Assembly (NCBI GenBank): GCA_910587775.1
Contig: CAJUNF010000030.1
Location: forward strand, 1-17,519
Source of the DNA: an uncultured Bacilli bacterium
GTDB taxonomy: Bacteria > Bacillota_I > Bacilli_A > RF39 > UBA660
DNA: 17,519 nucleotides
Direction: 5' to 3'
This document shows, piece after piece, positions 4,845-13,443 of the stretch (its first letter is position 1; each line of letters opens with the position of its first letter). The notes under the pieces are model-generated. The model did not search any database. It had not been told where the DNA came from and saw only the letters and a list, made by a program, of their open reading frames with translations. The position numbers were made by a program, and so were the translations under genes.

Positions 4845-5663
4845 TATCCAGGACACATGGCAAAAACAAGACGTTTAATAGGTGAAAAATATGATTTGAT
4901 AGACATTGTCTATGAAATTGTAGATGCAAGGATTCCATTTTCATCTAAAATAAAAGATATTTACAATATCATTGGCAATAAACCCAAAATACTAATTATG
5001 ACAAAAAAGGATCTTTGTGATGAAAAAGCTACAAATTATTGGATAAAATATTATGAAAATTTAGGAAATCATGTTTTATTAGTGGATTTAAATAATAGTA
5101 ATGACTACAAAAAAATTATTGATTTAACACATGAATTAATGAAAGAAAAACAAGAAAAGCGAATGGCCAAAGGTATGAAAGAAAAAGAAATCAAAGCTTT
5201 AGTAATAGGAATACCAAATGTAGGAAAAAGTACTTTAATTAACAGAATGTGTGGAAGAAAAGTCGCTAATGTTGGGAACAACCCTGGAGTGACTCAAAAT
5301 TTAACTTGGTTAAGGACAAGAAGTGATATTTTATTATTAGATACACCAGGAATACTATGGCCAAAATTAGAAAATCAAGAAGTCTCATTAAACTTAGCTT
5401 CTTTCGCTGCAATCAAGCAAGAAATTCTCCCATTAGATGATGTAGCTGTACATATCATAAAAAAACTTTATGAGTTTTATCCTAAAATATTAAAAGAACG
5501 CTACAACGTAACCAAAATAGATGATTTTATTGAAGTTTACGAAACGATTGGAAGAAAAATTGGAGCAATGAAAAATAATGAGCCAGATTATGAAAGAATA
5601 AGTGCAAGAGTTGTAAATGACTTAAAAACAGAAAACGTAAAAGGAGTAACATTTGACCGTTGA
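4809..5663 (+). CDS. rbgA: ribosome biogenesis GTPase RbgA (YlqF)
   Basis: This 284-residue circularly permuted GTPase assists late assembly of the 50S ribosomal subunit. Motif order is G4-G5-G1-G2-G3: the family N-terminus TINWYPGHMAK (9-19), LIDIVYEIVDARIPFSS (30-46), G4 as TKKD (65-68; usually NKxD), G1 GIPNVGKST (134-142), G2 Thr162 in PGVT, and G3 DTPG (178-181). The C-terminal RNA-contacting domain follows. Bacillus RbgA begins almost at TIQWFPGH, so the first 8 residues (MDNNRQNT) are an extension, and they lie entirely within the repeated element R3. The RBS GGAAG (4796-4800) lies in the 3' end of the preceding acetyltransferase gene. It is followed by rnhB with a 4-base TTGA overlap. 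The N-terminus appears to have been supplied by the most recent cassette insertion. Confidence 0.95.
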   Translation: MDNNRQNTTINWYPGHMAKTRRLIGEKYDLIDIVYEIVDARIPFSSKIKDIYNIIGNKPKILIMTKKDLCDEKATNYWIKYYENLGNHVLLVDLNNSNDYKKIIDLTHELMKEKQEKRMAKGMKEKEIKALVIGIPNVGKSTLINRMCGRKVANVGNNPGVTQNLTWLRTRSDILLLDTPGILWPKLENQEVSLNLASFAAIKQEILPLDDVAVHIIKKLYEFYPKILKERYNVTKIDDFIEVYETIGRKIGAMKNNEPDYERISARVVNDLKTENVKGVTFDR

Positions 5664-6304
5664 AAACAAAAGAGAAAGTAGATTTAAGAAGTATTGAAAA
5701 ACGTCTATGGAGTGAAGGCTATGAATTAATTGCTGGTGTAGATGAAGCAGGACGAGGTCCACTAGTAGGACCCGTAGTAGCAGGAGCTGTGATTCTTCCA
5801 AAAGACTATAATTTAGAGGGTTTAAATGATTCTAAACAGCTTAGTGAAAAAAAGAGAAATTTGTTTTTTGACATTATTATGAAAGATGCAATTAGTGTTG
5901 GAATAGGAATCGTAGATGCAAAAACAATAGATGAAATTAATATCTATGAAGCAAGTCGTCTTGCTATGAAAAAAGCTCTACAAAATTTAAAGATAAAACC
6001 TGATTATATTCTAACAGATGCTATGAAAATAGAACTTGATACTCCACTAGATGCAATTATTCATGGAGATGCACTATCACTTAGTATTGCAGCAGGAAGT
6101 GTAATAGCAAAAGTAACTAGGGATCGTTTAATGGAACAATTAGATGAACTTCATCCAGAATATGAATTTAAAAATCACAAAGGCTATCCCACCAAGAGAC
6201 ACTTAGAACTTTTGTCAAAATATGGACCATTAGAAAATTACCGATTTACATATAAGCCAGTTCGTGCTTTAATGGATAAAGAAATGCAAAAAGAAGAGGT
6301 GTAA
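5660..6304 (+). CDS. rnhB: ribonuclease HII
   Basis: This 214-residue protein removes ribonucleotides from DNA and degrades RNA in RNA-DNA hybrids. The signature IAGVDEAGRGPLVGPVVAGAV places metal-binding D28 and E29 near the start. ILTDAMKI contributes D120, and SIAAGSVIAKVTRD contributes a later acidic residue (D155). The conserved NHKGYPT-type motif follows at about residue 173. Length is normal for the family. The start is TTG at 5660, overlapping the TGA of rbgA (TTGA). The only Shine-Dalgarno match, GGAG at 5643-5646, is about 13 bases upstream, longer than usual, so re-initiation after rbgA is likely. It sits in the conserved order rbgA-rnhB, with topA 4 bp downstream. Confidence 0.95.
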   Translation: MKTKEKVDLRSIEKRLWSEGYELIAGVDEAGRGPLVGPVVAGAVILPKDYNLEGLNDSKQLSEKKRNLFFDIIMKDAISVGIGIVDAKTIDEINIYEASRLAMKKALQNLKIKPDYILTDAMKIELDTPLDAIIHGDALSLSIAAGSVIAKVTRDRLMEQLDELHPEYEFKNHKGYPTKRHLELLSKYGPLENYRFTYKPVRALMDKEMQKEEV

Positions 6305-6308
6305 AACT

Positions 6309-8339
6309 TTGAAAAAATTAGTCATTGTGGAATCTCCACATAAATGTAAACCAATCGGAGCATATTTAGGAAGTGAATTTAAAGTAGTTTCTTCAAAAGG
6401 GCATATTAGGGACTTAGCAACTTCGGGTAAATTTGGATTAGGAGTAGATCTTGAGAATGATTTTGAACCAAATTATGTTCCTATAAAAGGTAAAAAGAAA
6501 ATGATTACTGAGCTAAAAAAAGAGGTAAAAGATTCTAGTTTTGTATATCTTGCGACAGACCCAGATCGCGAAGGAGAAGCAATTAGTTGGCATTTAAAAG
6601 AAGCACTAGAAATCAAAGAAGATAAATACGAGCGAGTTACATTTAATGAAATTACCAAAAATGTTGTACAAGAAGCGTTTAATGAAACAAGAAAAATTGA
6701 TGATAATTTAGTAAAAAGTCAAGAAACAAGAAGAATCCTAGACAGAATCATCGGCTTTCGATTAAGTAAATTAATGCAAGCTAAAACAGGTGGAAAAAGT
6801 GCAGGACGTGTTCAAAGTGTAGCTTTAAAACTAATCGTAGATCGCGAACGTGAAATTGAAAGCTTTATTCCAGAAGAATATTGGAGCATTGAAGCAGACT
6901 TTAACGAATTTACTGCAGAACTTGAAAAATATCATGGCAAAAAAGTAGAGATTCATGGAGAAGCTGAAGCAAATGAGATTTTAAATAGTCTATCAAAATC
7001 TTTTAAATTAGAAAGTGTAGATACAAAAGATACAAAAAAATCTAGTAAACCAGCCTTTATTACATCAACACTTCAAAGAATGGCTGCAACTAGCATTAAT
7101 TTTGCTCCTTCAAAAACGATGAGAGTAGCTCAAAAATTATATGAAGGTATTGAACTAGAACACGAAACAGTAGGTTTAATTACATATATGAGAACTGATT
7201 CAGAACGTCTTTCACCAGTTTTTGTTAGTGAAGTTCATGATTATATTAAAAAGAAATATGGGTCAGAATATGTTGGAGCTGTAAAAATACCAAAAGGAAA
7301 AAAGAATGCTCAAGACGCACATGAAGCAATTCGTCCAACAAGCATAGATCGTACTCCAGAATCAATAAAAGCATATTTATCAAATGACGAATATAAATTA
7401 TATAAATTAATTTATGACCGAGCACTATCAAGCCTTATGTCAAATGCAGTTTCTTTATCTACTACAGTAATTTTAGAAAATAATGGATACACATTTAAAA
7501 CAACTGGAAGTATTTTAAAGTTTGATGGTTACTTAAAAATTTATTCTTCTTATGAAGAAACAAAAGACGTAATTTTACCAGATTTTGCAAATTATAAAAG
7601 TGAAGTGATTATTGCAAATGATATTTTAAAATATCAGCATTTTACCAAACCTCAAGCAAGATATTCTGAAAGTTCATTAATTAAAGAACTAGAATCTTTG
7701 GGGATTGGAAGACCAAGTACATATGCAACCATTGTACAAACAATAAAAGAGCGAGGTTATGTTTTATTAGAAGACAAAAAATTTCGCCCAACTGAAGTTG
7801 GAATTGAAACAACAGATAAGCTACAAGAATTTTTTAGTGGAATTGTAAATGTAAAATATACCGCAAATATGGAATCAGACTTAGATGAAATTGCAGAAGA
7901 TAAACAAAATAATATCACGGTTCTTCATGAGTTTTATGATGAATTTGAACCCTTAGTTGAAAAAGCTTTTCAAGAGATGGAAAAGAAAGAAGCTGAGAAG
8001 ACTGGGGAGACTTGTCCAGAATGTGGTAGTGATTTAGTAATTCGAAAAGGAAAATATGGAGAATTTACAGCATGTTCTAATTATCCAACTTGTAAATATA
8101 TTAAAAAAGAAGAAAAAGAAAAACAAACTATTATTGATTGTCCAAAATGTGGAAAAACAATTGTAGAAAAACACACCAGAAAAGGAAAAATATTTTACGG
8201 ATGTACTGGTTATCCAAACTGTGATTTTGCATCTTGGTATAAACCCACACCGAATAAGTGTGAAGAATGTGGTGGAATTATGCTAGAGAAAAAAGATGGC
8301 TTAGAATGCATGGATTGTAAAAAGAAGAAAGAAGAATAA
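6309..8339 (+). CDS. topA: DNA topoisomerase I (type IA)
   Basis: This 676-residue enzyme relaxes negative supercoils through a transient 5'-phosphotyrosyl strand break. The N-terminal Toprim domain has VIVESPHK with the catalytic Glu, and DPDREGEAISWHL as the acidic metal site. The active-site Tyr is Y293 in GLITYMRTDS. Conserved HEAIRPT and IGRPSTYATI segments follow. The C-terminus carries three four-Cys zinc ribbons starting near C569, C611 and C651, the usual arrangement in Firmicutes. The start is TTG at 6309 behind AGAGGTG (6295-6301), as expected for an RBS. It directly follows rnhB; the dprA gene found before topA in Bacillus is absent here. Transcription probably ends at the A/T-rich hairpin spanning the stop codon (8319-8352). 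Confidence 0.97.
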   Translation: MKKLVIVESPHKCKPIGAYLGSEFKVVSSKGHIRDLATSGKFGLGVDLENDFEPNYVPIKGKKKMITELKKEVKDSSFVYLATDPDREGEAISWHLKEALEIKEDKYERVTFNEITKNVVQEAFNETRKIDDNLVKSQETRRILDRIIGFRLSKLMQAKTGGKSAGRVQSVALKLIVDREREIESFIPEEYWSIEADFNEFTAELEKYHGKKVEIHGEAEANEILNSLSKSFKLESVDTKDTKKSSKPAFITSTLQRMAATSINFAPSKTMRVAQKLYEGIELEHETVGLITYMRTDSERLSPVFVSEVHDYIKKKYGSEYVGAVKIPKGKKNAQDAHEAIRPTSIDRTPESIKAYLSNDEYKLYKLIYDRALSSLMSNAVSLSTTVILENNGYTFKTTGSILKFDGYLKIYSSYEETKDVILPDFANYKSEVIIANDILKYQHFTKPQARYSESSLIKELESLGIGRPSTYATIVQTIKERGYVLLEDKKFRPTEVGIETTDKLQEFFSGIVNVKYTANMESDLDEIAEDKQNNITVLHEFYDEFEPLVEKAFQEMEKKEAEKTGETCPECGSDLVIRKGKYGEFTACSNYPTCKYIKKEEKEKQTIIDCPKCGKTIVEKHTRKGKIFYGCTGYPNCDFASWYKPTPNKCEECGGIMLEKKDGLECMDCKKKKEE

Positions 8340-8352
8340 TCTTTTTCTTTTT
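8319..8352 (+). terminator. weak hairpin terminator spanning the topA stop codon
   Basis: AAAAAGAAGAAAGA (8319-8332) can pair with TCTTTTTCTTTTT (8340-8352), with one wobble and one bulge. The loop AGAATAA contains the TAA stop of topA. The stem is nearly all A-U, so it is weak, but the 3' arm doubles as the T-tract. The next promoter starts 3 bases later. Confidence 0.5.
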
Positions 8353-8354
8353 AA

Positions 8355-8384
8355 TTGACAGAAAAATATAGATTATGATACAAT
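8355..8384 (+). promoter_or_regulatory. sigma-70/SigA-type promoter for the 207-residue gene
   Basis: TTGACA at 8355-8360 and TACAAT at 8379-8384 with an 18-bp spacer. The expected transcript start near 8391 leaves about 20 bases before the ATG at 8412, with the RBS AAAGGGA in between. Confidence 0.75.
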
Positions 8385-8411
8385 GATCTCTTATTTAGAA
8401 AGGGAAAAGAT

Positions 8412-9035
8412 ATGAATCTAGAAAAACAACAATATTTTTTATGTTTAGAATATCGTGATCCAGTCACAAAACAATATGGAAAGAGTTATTTATCTTTTAA
8501 TGAAACTGATTTGATTTATGATGTGATCTATCGATATAATTTGGAACAAATTGATTTTTTTCTAGCACATCATTCCAAAGAAGAACTTGTAAATATTATT
8601 AAACAAGACAATGTCTTATATTTTATAAATGATATTGAAAATATGGAACATATTAATTTTTCGATTCGTTATTATGATAATGAGAATAATAAAGAACGTC
8701 TTGCTGCTCCCATATTAAAAAAAGAATGTTATTTTTTTGATATGGAAAAATATTTAAAAGAGCATCTAACTGTTTCAGAACGAAAAAGCTTGTATAATAA
8801 ATTAGGAGGATATCTAACTAATAATCATATTTTAGAAGAAACGAAAACATTTATTCAACATATTCAAAGTTTAAATGAAGAAGAGCTATGGCAAGAATTT
8901 TTAAAATTACCATATCAAGAGCAAAGAAAAATCAAAATCATTGCTTATGAAAATGCTGTTCCTGAAATACAGCAAATTCTTCAAAATCAAAGTTTAAATT
9001 ATTCTTATAGTCTTAAGAAAAATATGGCCGCTTAA
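8412..9035 (+). CDS. uncharacterised 207-residue protein
   Basis: No family recognised. The protein is soluble-looking, rich in Tyr, Glu and Asn, with an N-terminal region of alternating hydrophobic and charged residues (YFLCLEYRDPVTKQYGKSYL) that could be beta strands. A helical C-terminal half includes LTVSERKSLYNKLGGYL, SLNEEELWQEFLKLP and EQRKIKIIAYENAVPEIQQIL. There is no signal peptide, membrane helix or Cys motif. The ATG at 8412 follows AAAGGGAAAAG. It has its own promoter (8355-8384) and terminator (9026-9054), so it is a single-gene transcription unit between topA and another unknown gene. Codon use looks like the housekeeping neighbours rather than the cassette genes. Coding status is well supported by length, RBS, promoter and terminator; function is unknown. 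Confidence 0.85.
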   Translation: MNLEKQQYFLCLEYRDPVTKQYGKSYLSFNETDLIYDVIYRYNLEQIDFFLAHHSKEELVNIIKQDNVLYFINDIENMEHINFSIRYYDNENNKERLAAPILKKECYFFDMEKYLKEHLTVSERKSLYNKLGGYLTNNHILEETKTFIQHIQSLNEEELWQEFLKLPYQEQRKIKIIAYENAVPEIQQILQNQSLNYSYSLKKNMAA

Positions 9036-9054
9036 AATTGCTTTCGGCCTTTTT
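9026..9054 (+). terminator. rho-independent terminator with stop codon in the loop
   Basis: GGCCG (9026-9030) pairs with CGGCC (9045-9049), followed by TTTTT (9050-9054). The 14-base loop holds the TAA stop of the 207-residue gene (9033-9035) and the -35 box of the next promoter. Confidence 0.8.
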
Positions 9055-9066
9055 AAGTGTTATAAT
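9038..9066 (+). promoter_or_regulatory. promoter embedded in the preceding terminator
   Basis: TTGCTT at 9038-9043 and TATAAT at 9061-9066 with a 17-bp spacer. The -35 lies in the terminator loop, and the spacer covers its 3' arm and T-tract. The downstream RBS AAAAGGAGA precedes the ATG at 9089. Confidence 0.7.
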
Positions 9067-9088
9067 ATCCAGAAAAAAGGAGACTATT

Positions 9089-9793
9089 ATGACAGAGACA
9101 GATCGAATGAATATCATTAAAGCGCTAAAAAGTATGATGTGTACGTTAGGTTTAGATGTAGAAATCTCTTCTAAATTAAAGACAAAAACTACTTTTGAAT
9201 TAATTAAAATGTTTTTGAAATATAAAGCGCTAATAAAAGAGAAAAAATTAAAGCGACCAGCTGGTTCATACATAAGTCAAGTAACTTATGAAAAAATGAT
9301 TTTACTTATTTCTAAAAATCATACAGATACTTCGGTAAATAGAACATACGATCAAGAAGATTTAGAAATACTTAATTACTTAGAAAGTTTAACACTTGCC
9401 GATTTAGACGGCAAAGAGCAATCTAAAATGTTTCCATATCTAAATAGTTCTAAATTAAGAAGCCTTTCTTCTTCAGAATTACTAGATGTATTTGGATTAT
9501 GTACATATTTTCAATTAAGTCGATTAGAAAGTATTATAAAAACAAATCAGAATTTAGGAATAATAGATGATTCAAAAATGAAATTAGATAGATTGTGTGA
9601 GCTGATTAGAAGGGTCTTTGGACAAGCAAATGATTATTTTGCATTACTCTCTAACTTTGAAGAAATAACAACTTGGTCTACCGCTCCTATAATAGAATGT
9701 AGAAATACATTAGATGGTAAACTAAAAACGTATTTATATCAATCGCCAGAAAAGCAAAAATATTTAAACCGAATTTATAATGAAGAATCGTAA
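9089..9793 (+). CDS. uncharacterised 234-residue protein
   Basis: No family recognised. The start at 9089 is chosen because AAAAAAGGAGAC ends about 6 bases upstream; an open frame extends back to 9038, but that stretch contains the promoter. The protein looks all-helical and soluble. The N-terminal part is MTETDRMNIIKALKSMMCTLGL. A basic stretch around residues 45-60 (KYKALIKEKKLKRPAGSYI) has the look of a nucleic-acid-contacting segment, but this is only suggestive. Repeated Leu-rich helices follow (LEILNYLESLTLADLDGKEQ, LRSLSSSELLDVFGL). There are no membrane segments or metal motifs. Own promoter and terminator make it a monocistronic unit between another unknown gene and xerC. Function is not inferable. 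Confidence 0.83.
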   Translation: MTETDRMNIIKALKSMMCTLGLDVEISSKLKTKTTFELIKMFLKYKALIKEKKLKRPAGSYISQVTYEKMILLISKNHTDTSVNRTYDQEDLEILNYLESLTLADLDGKEQSKMFPYLNSSKLRSLSSSELLDVFGLCTYFQLSRLESIIKTNQNLGIIDDSKMKLDRLCELIRRVFGQANDYFALLSNFEEITTWSTAPIIECRNTLDGKLKTYLYQSPEKQKYLNRIYNEES

Positions 9794-9813
9794 TATTTTA
9801 CATTCTTTTTTTT
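9783..9813 (+). terminator. rho-independent terminator containing the stop codon
   Basis: AAGAAT-c-GTAA (9783-9793) pairs with TTAC-ATTCTT (9798-9807), with a TATT loop and a T-run to 9813. The stop TAA (9791-9793) is part of the inner stem. The 3' side overlaps the -35 of the xerC promoter. Confidence 0.7.
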
Positions 9814-9825
9814 GTTTGCTAAAAT
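9797..9825 (+). promoter_or_regulatory. promoter for xerC overlapping the terminator
   Basis: TTTACA at 9797-9802 and TAAAAT at 9820-9825, 17-bp spacer. The predicted transcript start near 9832 gives a leader of about a dozen bases, supporting the ATG at 9844 rather than 9832. Confidence 0.55.
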
Positions 9826-9843
9826 AAAAATATGAGGGATTAT

Positions 9844-10770
9844 ATGAATGTAGAAGATAAGAAAAAGTTGTTAATATACATTAATGAAAACAGTGAAGTT
9901 AGTAATTTTTTGAATCATATTAAAATTACCAGAAATTATACTGAAAACACGATAATTTCTTATGAGCAAGAATTATGGAAATATTTTTTCTTTTTAAAAG
10001 AGCATAATATCAAAGAAACAAAAATAACCAAAGAAAACATTCGTGCCTATTTAAAAAGTTTGGATGAAAAGCATTGCAAAAATACCACTATATCCCATAA
10101 TATAAGCGTTATAAGATCTTACTATAATTATCTTCTATTAGAAAATAAAATAAAAAATAATATTTGGAATCAAATTAAAAATCCTAAAATACCAAAAAAA
10201 CTACCTAATTTTTTAACTACAATGGAAATAGAAAAATTATTAAAAGAAACTGATTTAAATACTCCTTTTGAAATACGAAATCGTCTTATCATTGAACTAC
10301 TTTTTGCAACAGGATTGCGAGTATCAGAACTAGTAAACATTAAAATAAGTGACATATCTTTTGAAGAAAAAAGCATACGTACATTAGGAAAGGGAAAGAA
10401 AGAGCGAATTGTATACTTTGGAGACTATGCGAAAGAAATGCTTCAAAAGTATTTAGAAAAATCGAGAAATGAGTTTTTAAATAATAAGACAAGTACGTAC
10501 TTATTAGTAGGTAAAAATAGTTTAAAATTAACAAGAAATAGAATTTCTGAAATATTGGAAGAGACCGTAAGAAAAATAGGACTGCAACATCATATATCTC
10601 CACATGTATTAAGACACACTTTTGCGACACAATTATTAAATAATGGTGCTGATATTCGTAGCGTGCAAGAACTTCTTGGTCATGAAAAACTTAGTACTAC
10701 TCAAATATATACCCATATTACAAATGATCAACTAAGAAAAGCATATTTAGATAATATGCCTAGAAAATAA
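9844..10770 (+). CDS. xerC: tyrosine recombinase XerC-like
   Basis: A 308-residue tyrosine recombinase. The family resolves chromosome dimers at dif sites with a partner recombinase. The N-terminal SAM-like core-binding domain (about 10-100) includes RNYTENTIISYEQEL and is followed by the catalytic domain. The complete catalytic set is visible: R159 in ATGLRVSEL, K183 in TLGKGKKER, H254 and R257 in SPHVLRHTFA, H280 in ELLGHEKLS, and the nucleophile Y289 in TQIYTH. Length is typical of XerC/XerD. Start at 9844 is chosen because GAGGGATT (9834-9841) acts as RBS; an in-frame ATG at 9832 sits at the probable transcript start. Proximity to topA parallels Bacillus codV (xerC), which supports a housekeeping role over a phage integrase. 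XerD or XerS identity is not excluded. Confidence 0.88.
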   Translation: MNVEDKKKLLIYINENSEVSNFLNHIKITRNYTENTIISYEQELWKYFFFLKEHNIKETKITKENIRAYLKSLDEKHCKNTTISHNISVIRSYYNYLLLENKIKNNIWNQIKNPKIPKKLPNFLTTMEIEKLLKETDLNTPFEIRNRLIIELLFATGLRVSELVNIKISDISFEEKSIRTLGKGKKERIVYFGDYAKEMLQKYLEKSRNEFLNNKTSTYLLVGKNSLKLTRNRISEILEETVRKIGLQHHISPHVLRHTFATQLLNNGADIRSVQELLGHEKLSTTQIYTHITNDQLRKAYLDNMPRK

Positions 10771-10774
10771 AAAT

Positions 10775-10785
10775 TGTGCTATAAT
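10775..10785 (+). promoter_or_regulatory. extended -10 promoter for ppdK
   Basis: TTGTGCTATAAT: TATAAT at 10780-10785 preceded by TG at the extended -10 position. No good -35 is seen 17 bp upstream. The same TTGTGCTATAAT string recurs at 14883-14894. Confidence 0.6.
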
Positions 10786-10812
10786 AAAAAAAGAATAGAA
10801 AGTGGGAATTTC

Positions 10813-13416
10813 ATGAAATATGTATATTCTTTTAACGAAGGAAATAAAGAAATGAAAAATATCCTTGGAGGAAAAGGTGCAAATTTAGCAGAAATGACAA
10901 AACTAAATTTACCAGTTCCAGAAGGATTTACAATAACAACCGAAGCTTGTTTAAGTTATTACCACAATGAAGGAAGTATAAAAAAAGAAATTGTGGCAGA
11001 GATTTTAGAGCATTTAAAGAAGCTGGAACAAAGTACAGGAAAAACGTTTGGTCATGGCAAAAGACCATTGCTATTAAGTGTACGATCAGGATCTCCAATT
11101 AGCATGCCAGGAATGATGGATACTATTTTAAATTTAGGATTAAATGAAGAATCAGTAAAAACTTTGATAGATTTAACACAAAACAAACGCTTTGTCTATG
11201 ATTCTTATCGTCGATTTATTATGATGTATGCTGATGTTGTTAAAGGATATGATAGGAATGTATTTGAACTAAAATTAGAGGAATATAAAAAACGTAAAAA
11301 TGTAAAAAAAGATACAGAATTAGATGAAATAGATTTAGAAAACTTATCTAAAGAATATTTAAAAATTTATGAAAGTCAAAATGGTAGTCCATTCCCGAGT
11401 GACCCAACAAGACAACTATTAGAAGCAATCTCTGCGGTTTTCCGTAGTTGGAACAATGATCGAGCTATTTACTATCGAAAAATGAACAATATTCCAGATA
11501 ATTTAGGAACAGCAGTAAATATTCAATCTATGGTATTTGGTAATATTGGATCAAATTCTGGATCAGGAGTTGCATTTACTAGAAATCCTTCTACAGGAGA
11601 AAAAAAATTATATGGAGAATACTTGATGAATGCTCAAGGAGAAGATGTTGTTGCAGGTATTCGTACACCGCTTTCCATTGACTCTCTTTATCAAACAAAT
11701 CCAACCCTTTTTAAACAATTTGAATATTATGCTAATATATTAGAAACTCATTATAAAGATATGCAAGATATGGAATTTACAATTGAAGAAGGAAAACTTT
11801 ATATGCTTCAAACAAGAAATGGTAAAAGAACTCCAGAAGCAGCTTTAAAAATAGCAGTTGATATGGTTCATGAAAATTTAATTACTAAAAAAGAAGCAAT
11901 ATTAAGATTAACTCCAAAAGAACTATCAAGCATTTTACATCCAACATTTATTATGCATGATAAAACGGCTATAACAAAAGGAATACCTGCTAGCCCAGGA
12001 GCAGCAGTTGGTCAAATTTATTTTACCGCAAAAGATGTAATAGATGCCAAAAAACAAGGAATAAAAGCCATACTTGTAAGAACAGAAACGAGTCCTGAAG
12101 ATATAGAAGGAATGCATCACGCTGAAGGGATTTTAACGATTCGTGGTGGAATGACTTCTCACGCAGCAGTTGTAGCAAGAGGAATGGGAGTTTGCTGTGT
12201 AAGTGGGTGTGAAAATATTATTGCAGATGAAACAACCAAAACACTTCAATTTCCAAATAATCAAATATTAAAAGAAGGTCAAACAATTTCTTTAAATGGA
12301 ACCACTGGTGAAGTTTTTTTAGGCAGTATCCCATTAAAAGAAAGCTTAGACAATGATAATCTCTTAGAATTTTTAAATTGGACAGATGAATTTAAAACAA
12401 TCGAAGTAAGAGCAAATGCTGATACTGAAAAAGATGCTATAACAGCAAAAAAATTAGGAGCAAGTGGAATTGGTCTTTGTAGAACAGAACACATGTTTTT
12501 TGATACTTCACGAATTTTCTCTTTTCGAAAAATGATTTTATCAGTATCTTTAGAAGAACGTGTAAAATACTTACAAGAATTATTGCCATACCAAAGAGAA
12601 GATTTTTATAAACTATTTAAAACAGTTGCACCAGAAGCAGTAGTAATTCGTTATTTAGATCCTCCTTTACATGAATTTTTACCTAAAACTTTAGAAGAAA
12701 AAGAGCAATTAGCAAGGTCTTTGAATATTAATATGGATACTATGGAAGAACGTATTTCTAGTTTAAAAGAGTTTAACCCAATGATGGGTCATAGAGGGTG
12801 TCGTTTGTGTATCACATATCCTGAAATTGCTATTATGCAAACAAAAGCGATCATTGAAGCTTGCATTTTACTATTACAAGAAAATATTGCCATTAAACCA
12901 GAAATAATGATCCCACTAACTGTAGATCAAAAAGAGTTTGAAGTGGTAAAAAAAATAGTGGATGATACAGCAAATAAAATTATGAGAGATCATCAAGTTA
13001 AAATAGAATATGTAGTTGGAACAATGATTGAACTACCAAGAGCATGTGTTTTAGCAGATAAAATTGCTGAAAGTGCAGAATTCTTTAGCTTTGGAACAAA
13101 TGATTTAACACAATTAACTTACGGTTTTAGTAGAGATGATTCTGGAAAATTCTTAGAAGAATATAAAAATAAAAATATTATAGAAAATGACCCTTTTAAA
13201 ACTATTGATCAAAATGGAGTTGGATCACTAATGAAAGTGGCAATCTCGATTGCAAAAAAGGTACGTCCAAATATTTCTTTGGGAGTTTGTGGAGAGCATG
13301 CTGGAGATGAACAAAGTATTATTTTCTGTAAAGAAATTGGACTTCATTACGTTTCTTGTAGTCCATATCGCATACCTGCAGCAAAACTGGTTTCCGCGCA
13401 AATAGCATTAAAGTAA
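10813..13416 (+). CDS. ppdK: pyruvate, phosphate dikinase
   Basis: An 867-residue enzyme interconverting pyruvate, ATP and Pi with PEP, AMP and PPi, so it can serve PPi-linked glycolysis or gluconeogenesis. The N-terminal nucleotide-binding domain starts with NILGGKGANLAEMTKLNLPVP and has LLSVRSGSPISMPGMMDTIL (about 90-110). The central phosphohistidine domain has GGMTSHAAVVARGMG with H450; T448 is the residue targeted by PDRP-type regulators in other organisms, though no regulator gene is in the window. The C-terminal PEP/pyruvate TIM barrel includes GIGLCRTEHMFF, NPMMGHRGCRL and FSFGTNDLTQ, and ends with the catalytic Cys C826 in GVCGEHAGD. Length is normal. The ATG at 10813 follows GTGGGAA, a weak RBS; an open frame reaches back to 10774 but includes the promoter. 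Own extended -10 promoter upstream. Confidence 0.97.
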   Translation: MKYVYSFNEGNKEMKNILGGKGANLAEMTKLNLPVPEGFTITTEACLSYYHNEGSIKKEIVAEILEHLKKLEQSTGKTFGHGKRPLLLSVRSGSPISMPGMMDTILNLGLNEESVKTLIDLTQNKRFVYDSYRRFIMMYADVVKGYDRNVFELKLEEYKKRKNVKKDTELDEIDLENLSKEYLKIYESQNGSPFPSDPTRQLLEAISAVFRSWNNDRAIYYRKMNNIPDNLGTAVNIQSMVFGNIGSNSGSGVAFTRNPSTGEKKLYGEYLMNAQGEDVVAGIRTPLSIDSLYQTNPTLFKQFEYYANILETHYKDMQDMEFTIEEGKLYMLQTRNGKRTPEAALKIAVDMVHENLITKKEAILRLTPKELSSILHPTFIMHDKTAITKGIPASPGAAVGQIYFTAKDVIDAKKQGIKAILVRTETSPEDIEGMHHAEGILTIRGGMTSHAAVVARGMGVCCVSGCENIIADETTKTLQFPNNQILKEGQTISLNGTTGEVFLGSIPLKESLDNDNLLEFLNWTDEFKTIEVRANADTEKDAITAKKLGASGIGLCRTEHMFFDTSRIFSFRKMILSVSLEERVKYLQELLPYQREDFYKLFKTVAPEAVVIRYLDPPLHEFLPKTLEEKEQLARSLNINMDTMEERISSLKEFNPMMGHRGCRLCITYPEIAIMQTKAIIEACILLLQENIAIKPEIMIPLTVDQKEFEVVKKIVDDTANKIMRDHQVKIEYVVGTMIELPRACVLADKIAESAEFFSFGTNDLTQLTYGFSRDDSGKFLEEYKNKNIIENDPFKTIDQNGVGSLMKVAISIAKKVRPNISLGVCGEHAGDEQSIIFCKEIGLHYVSCSPYRIPAAKLVSAQIALK

Positions 13417-13443
13417 TTTATAATAAAATAGAAAGGTGATAAA

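Noticed and set aside
7246..7431. Antisense open frames inside topA, xerC, ppdK and the HAD gene
   Set aside because: They lie opposite well-supported genes, lack RBSs and have compositions expected of reverse-frame shadows.
10741..10759. Terminator hairpin at the end of xerC (GCATAT / ATATGC)
   Set aside because: Only a 6-bp AT-rich stem within the coding region, with no T-tract following.
9844..10770. XerC-like recombinase as the integrase for the rbgA-site cassettes
   Set aside because: It lies 5 kb away beside topA as in Bacillus codV, has housekeeping length and motifs, and nothing resembling a dif site was seen in the repeats. A link cannot be excluded but is not supported.
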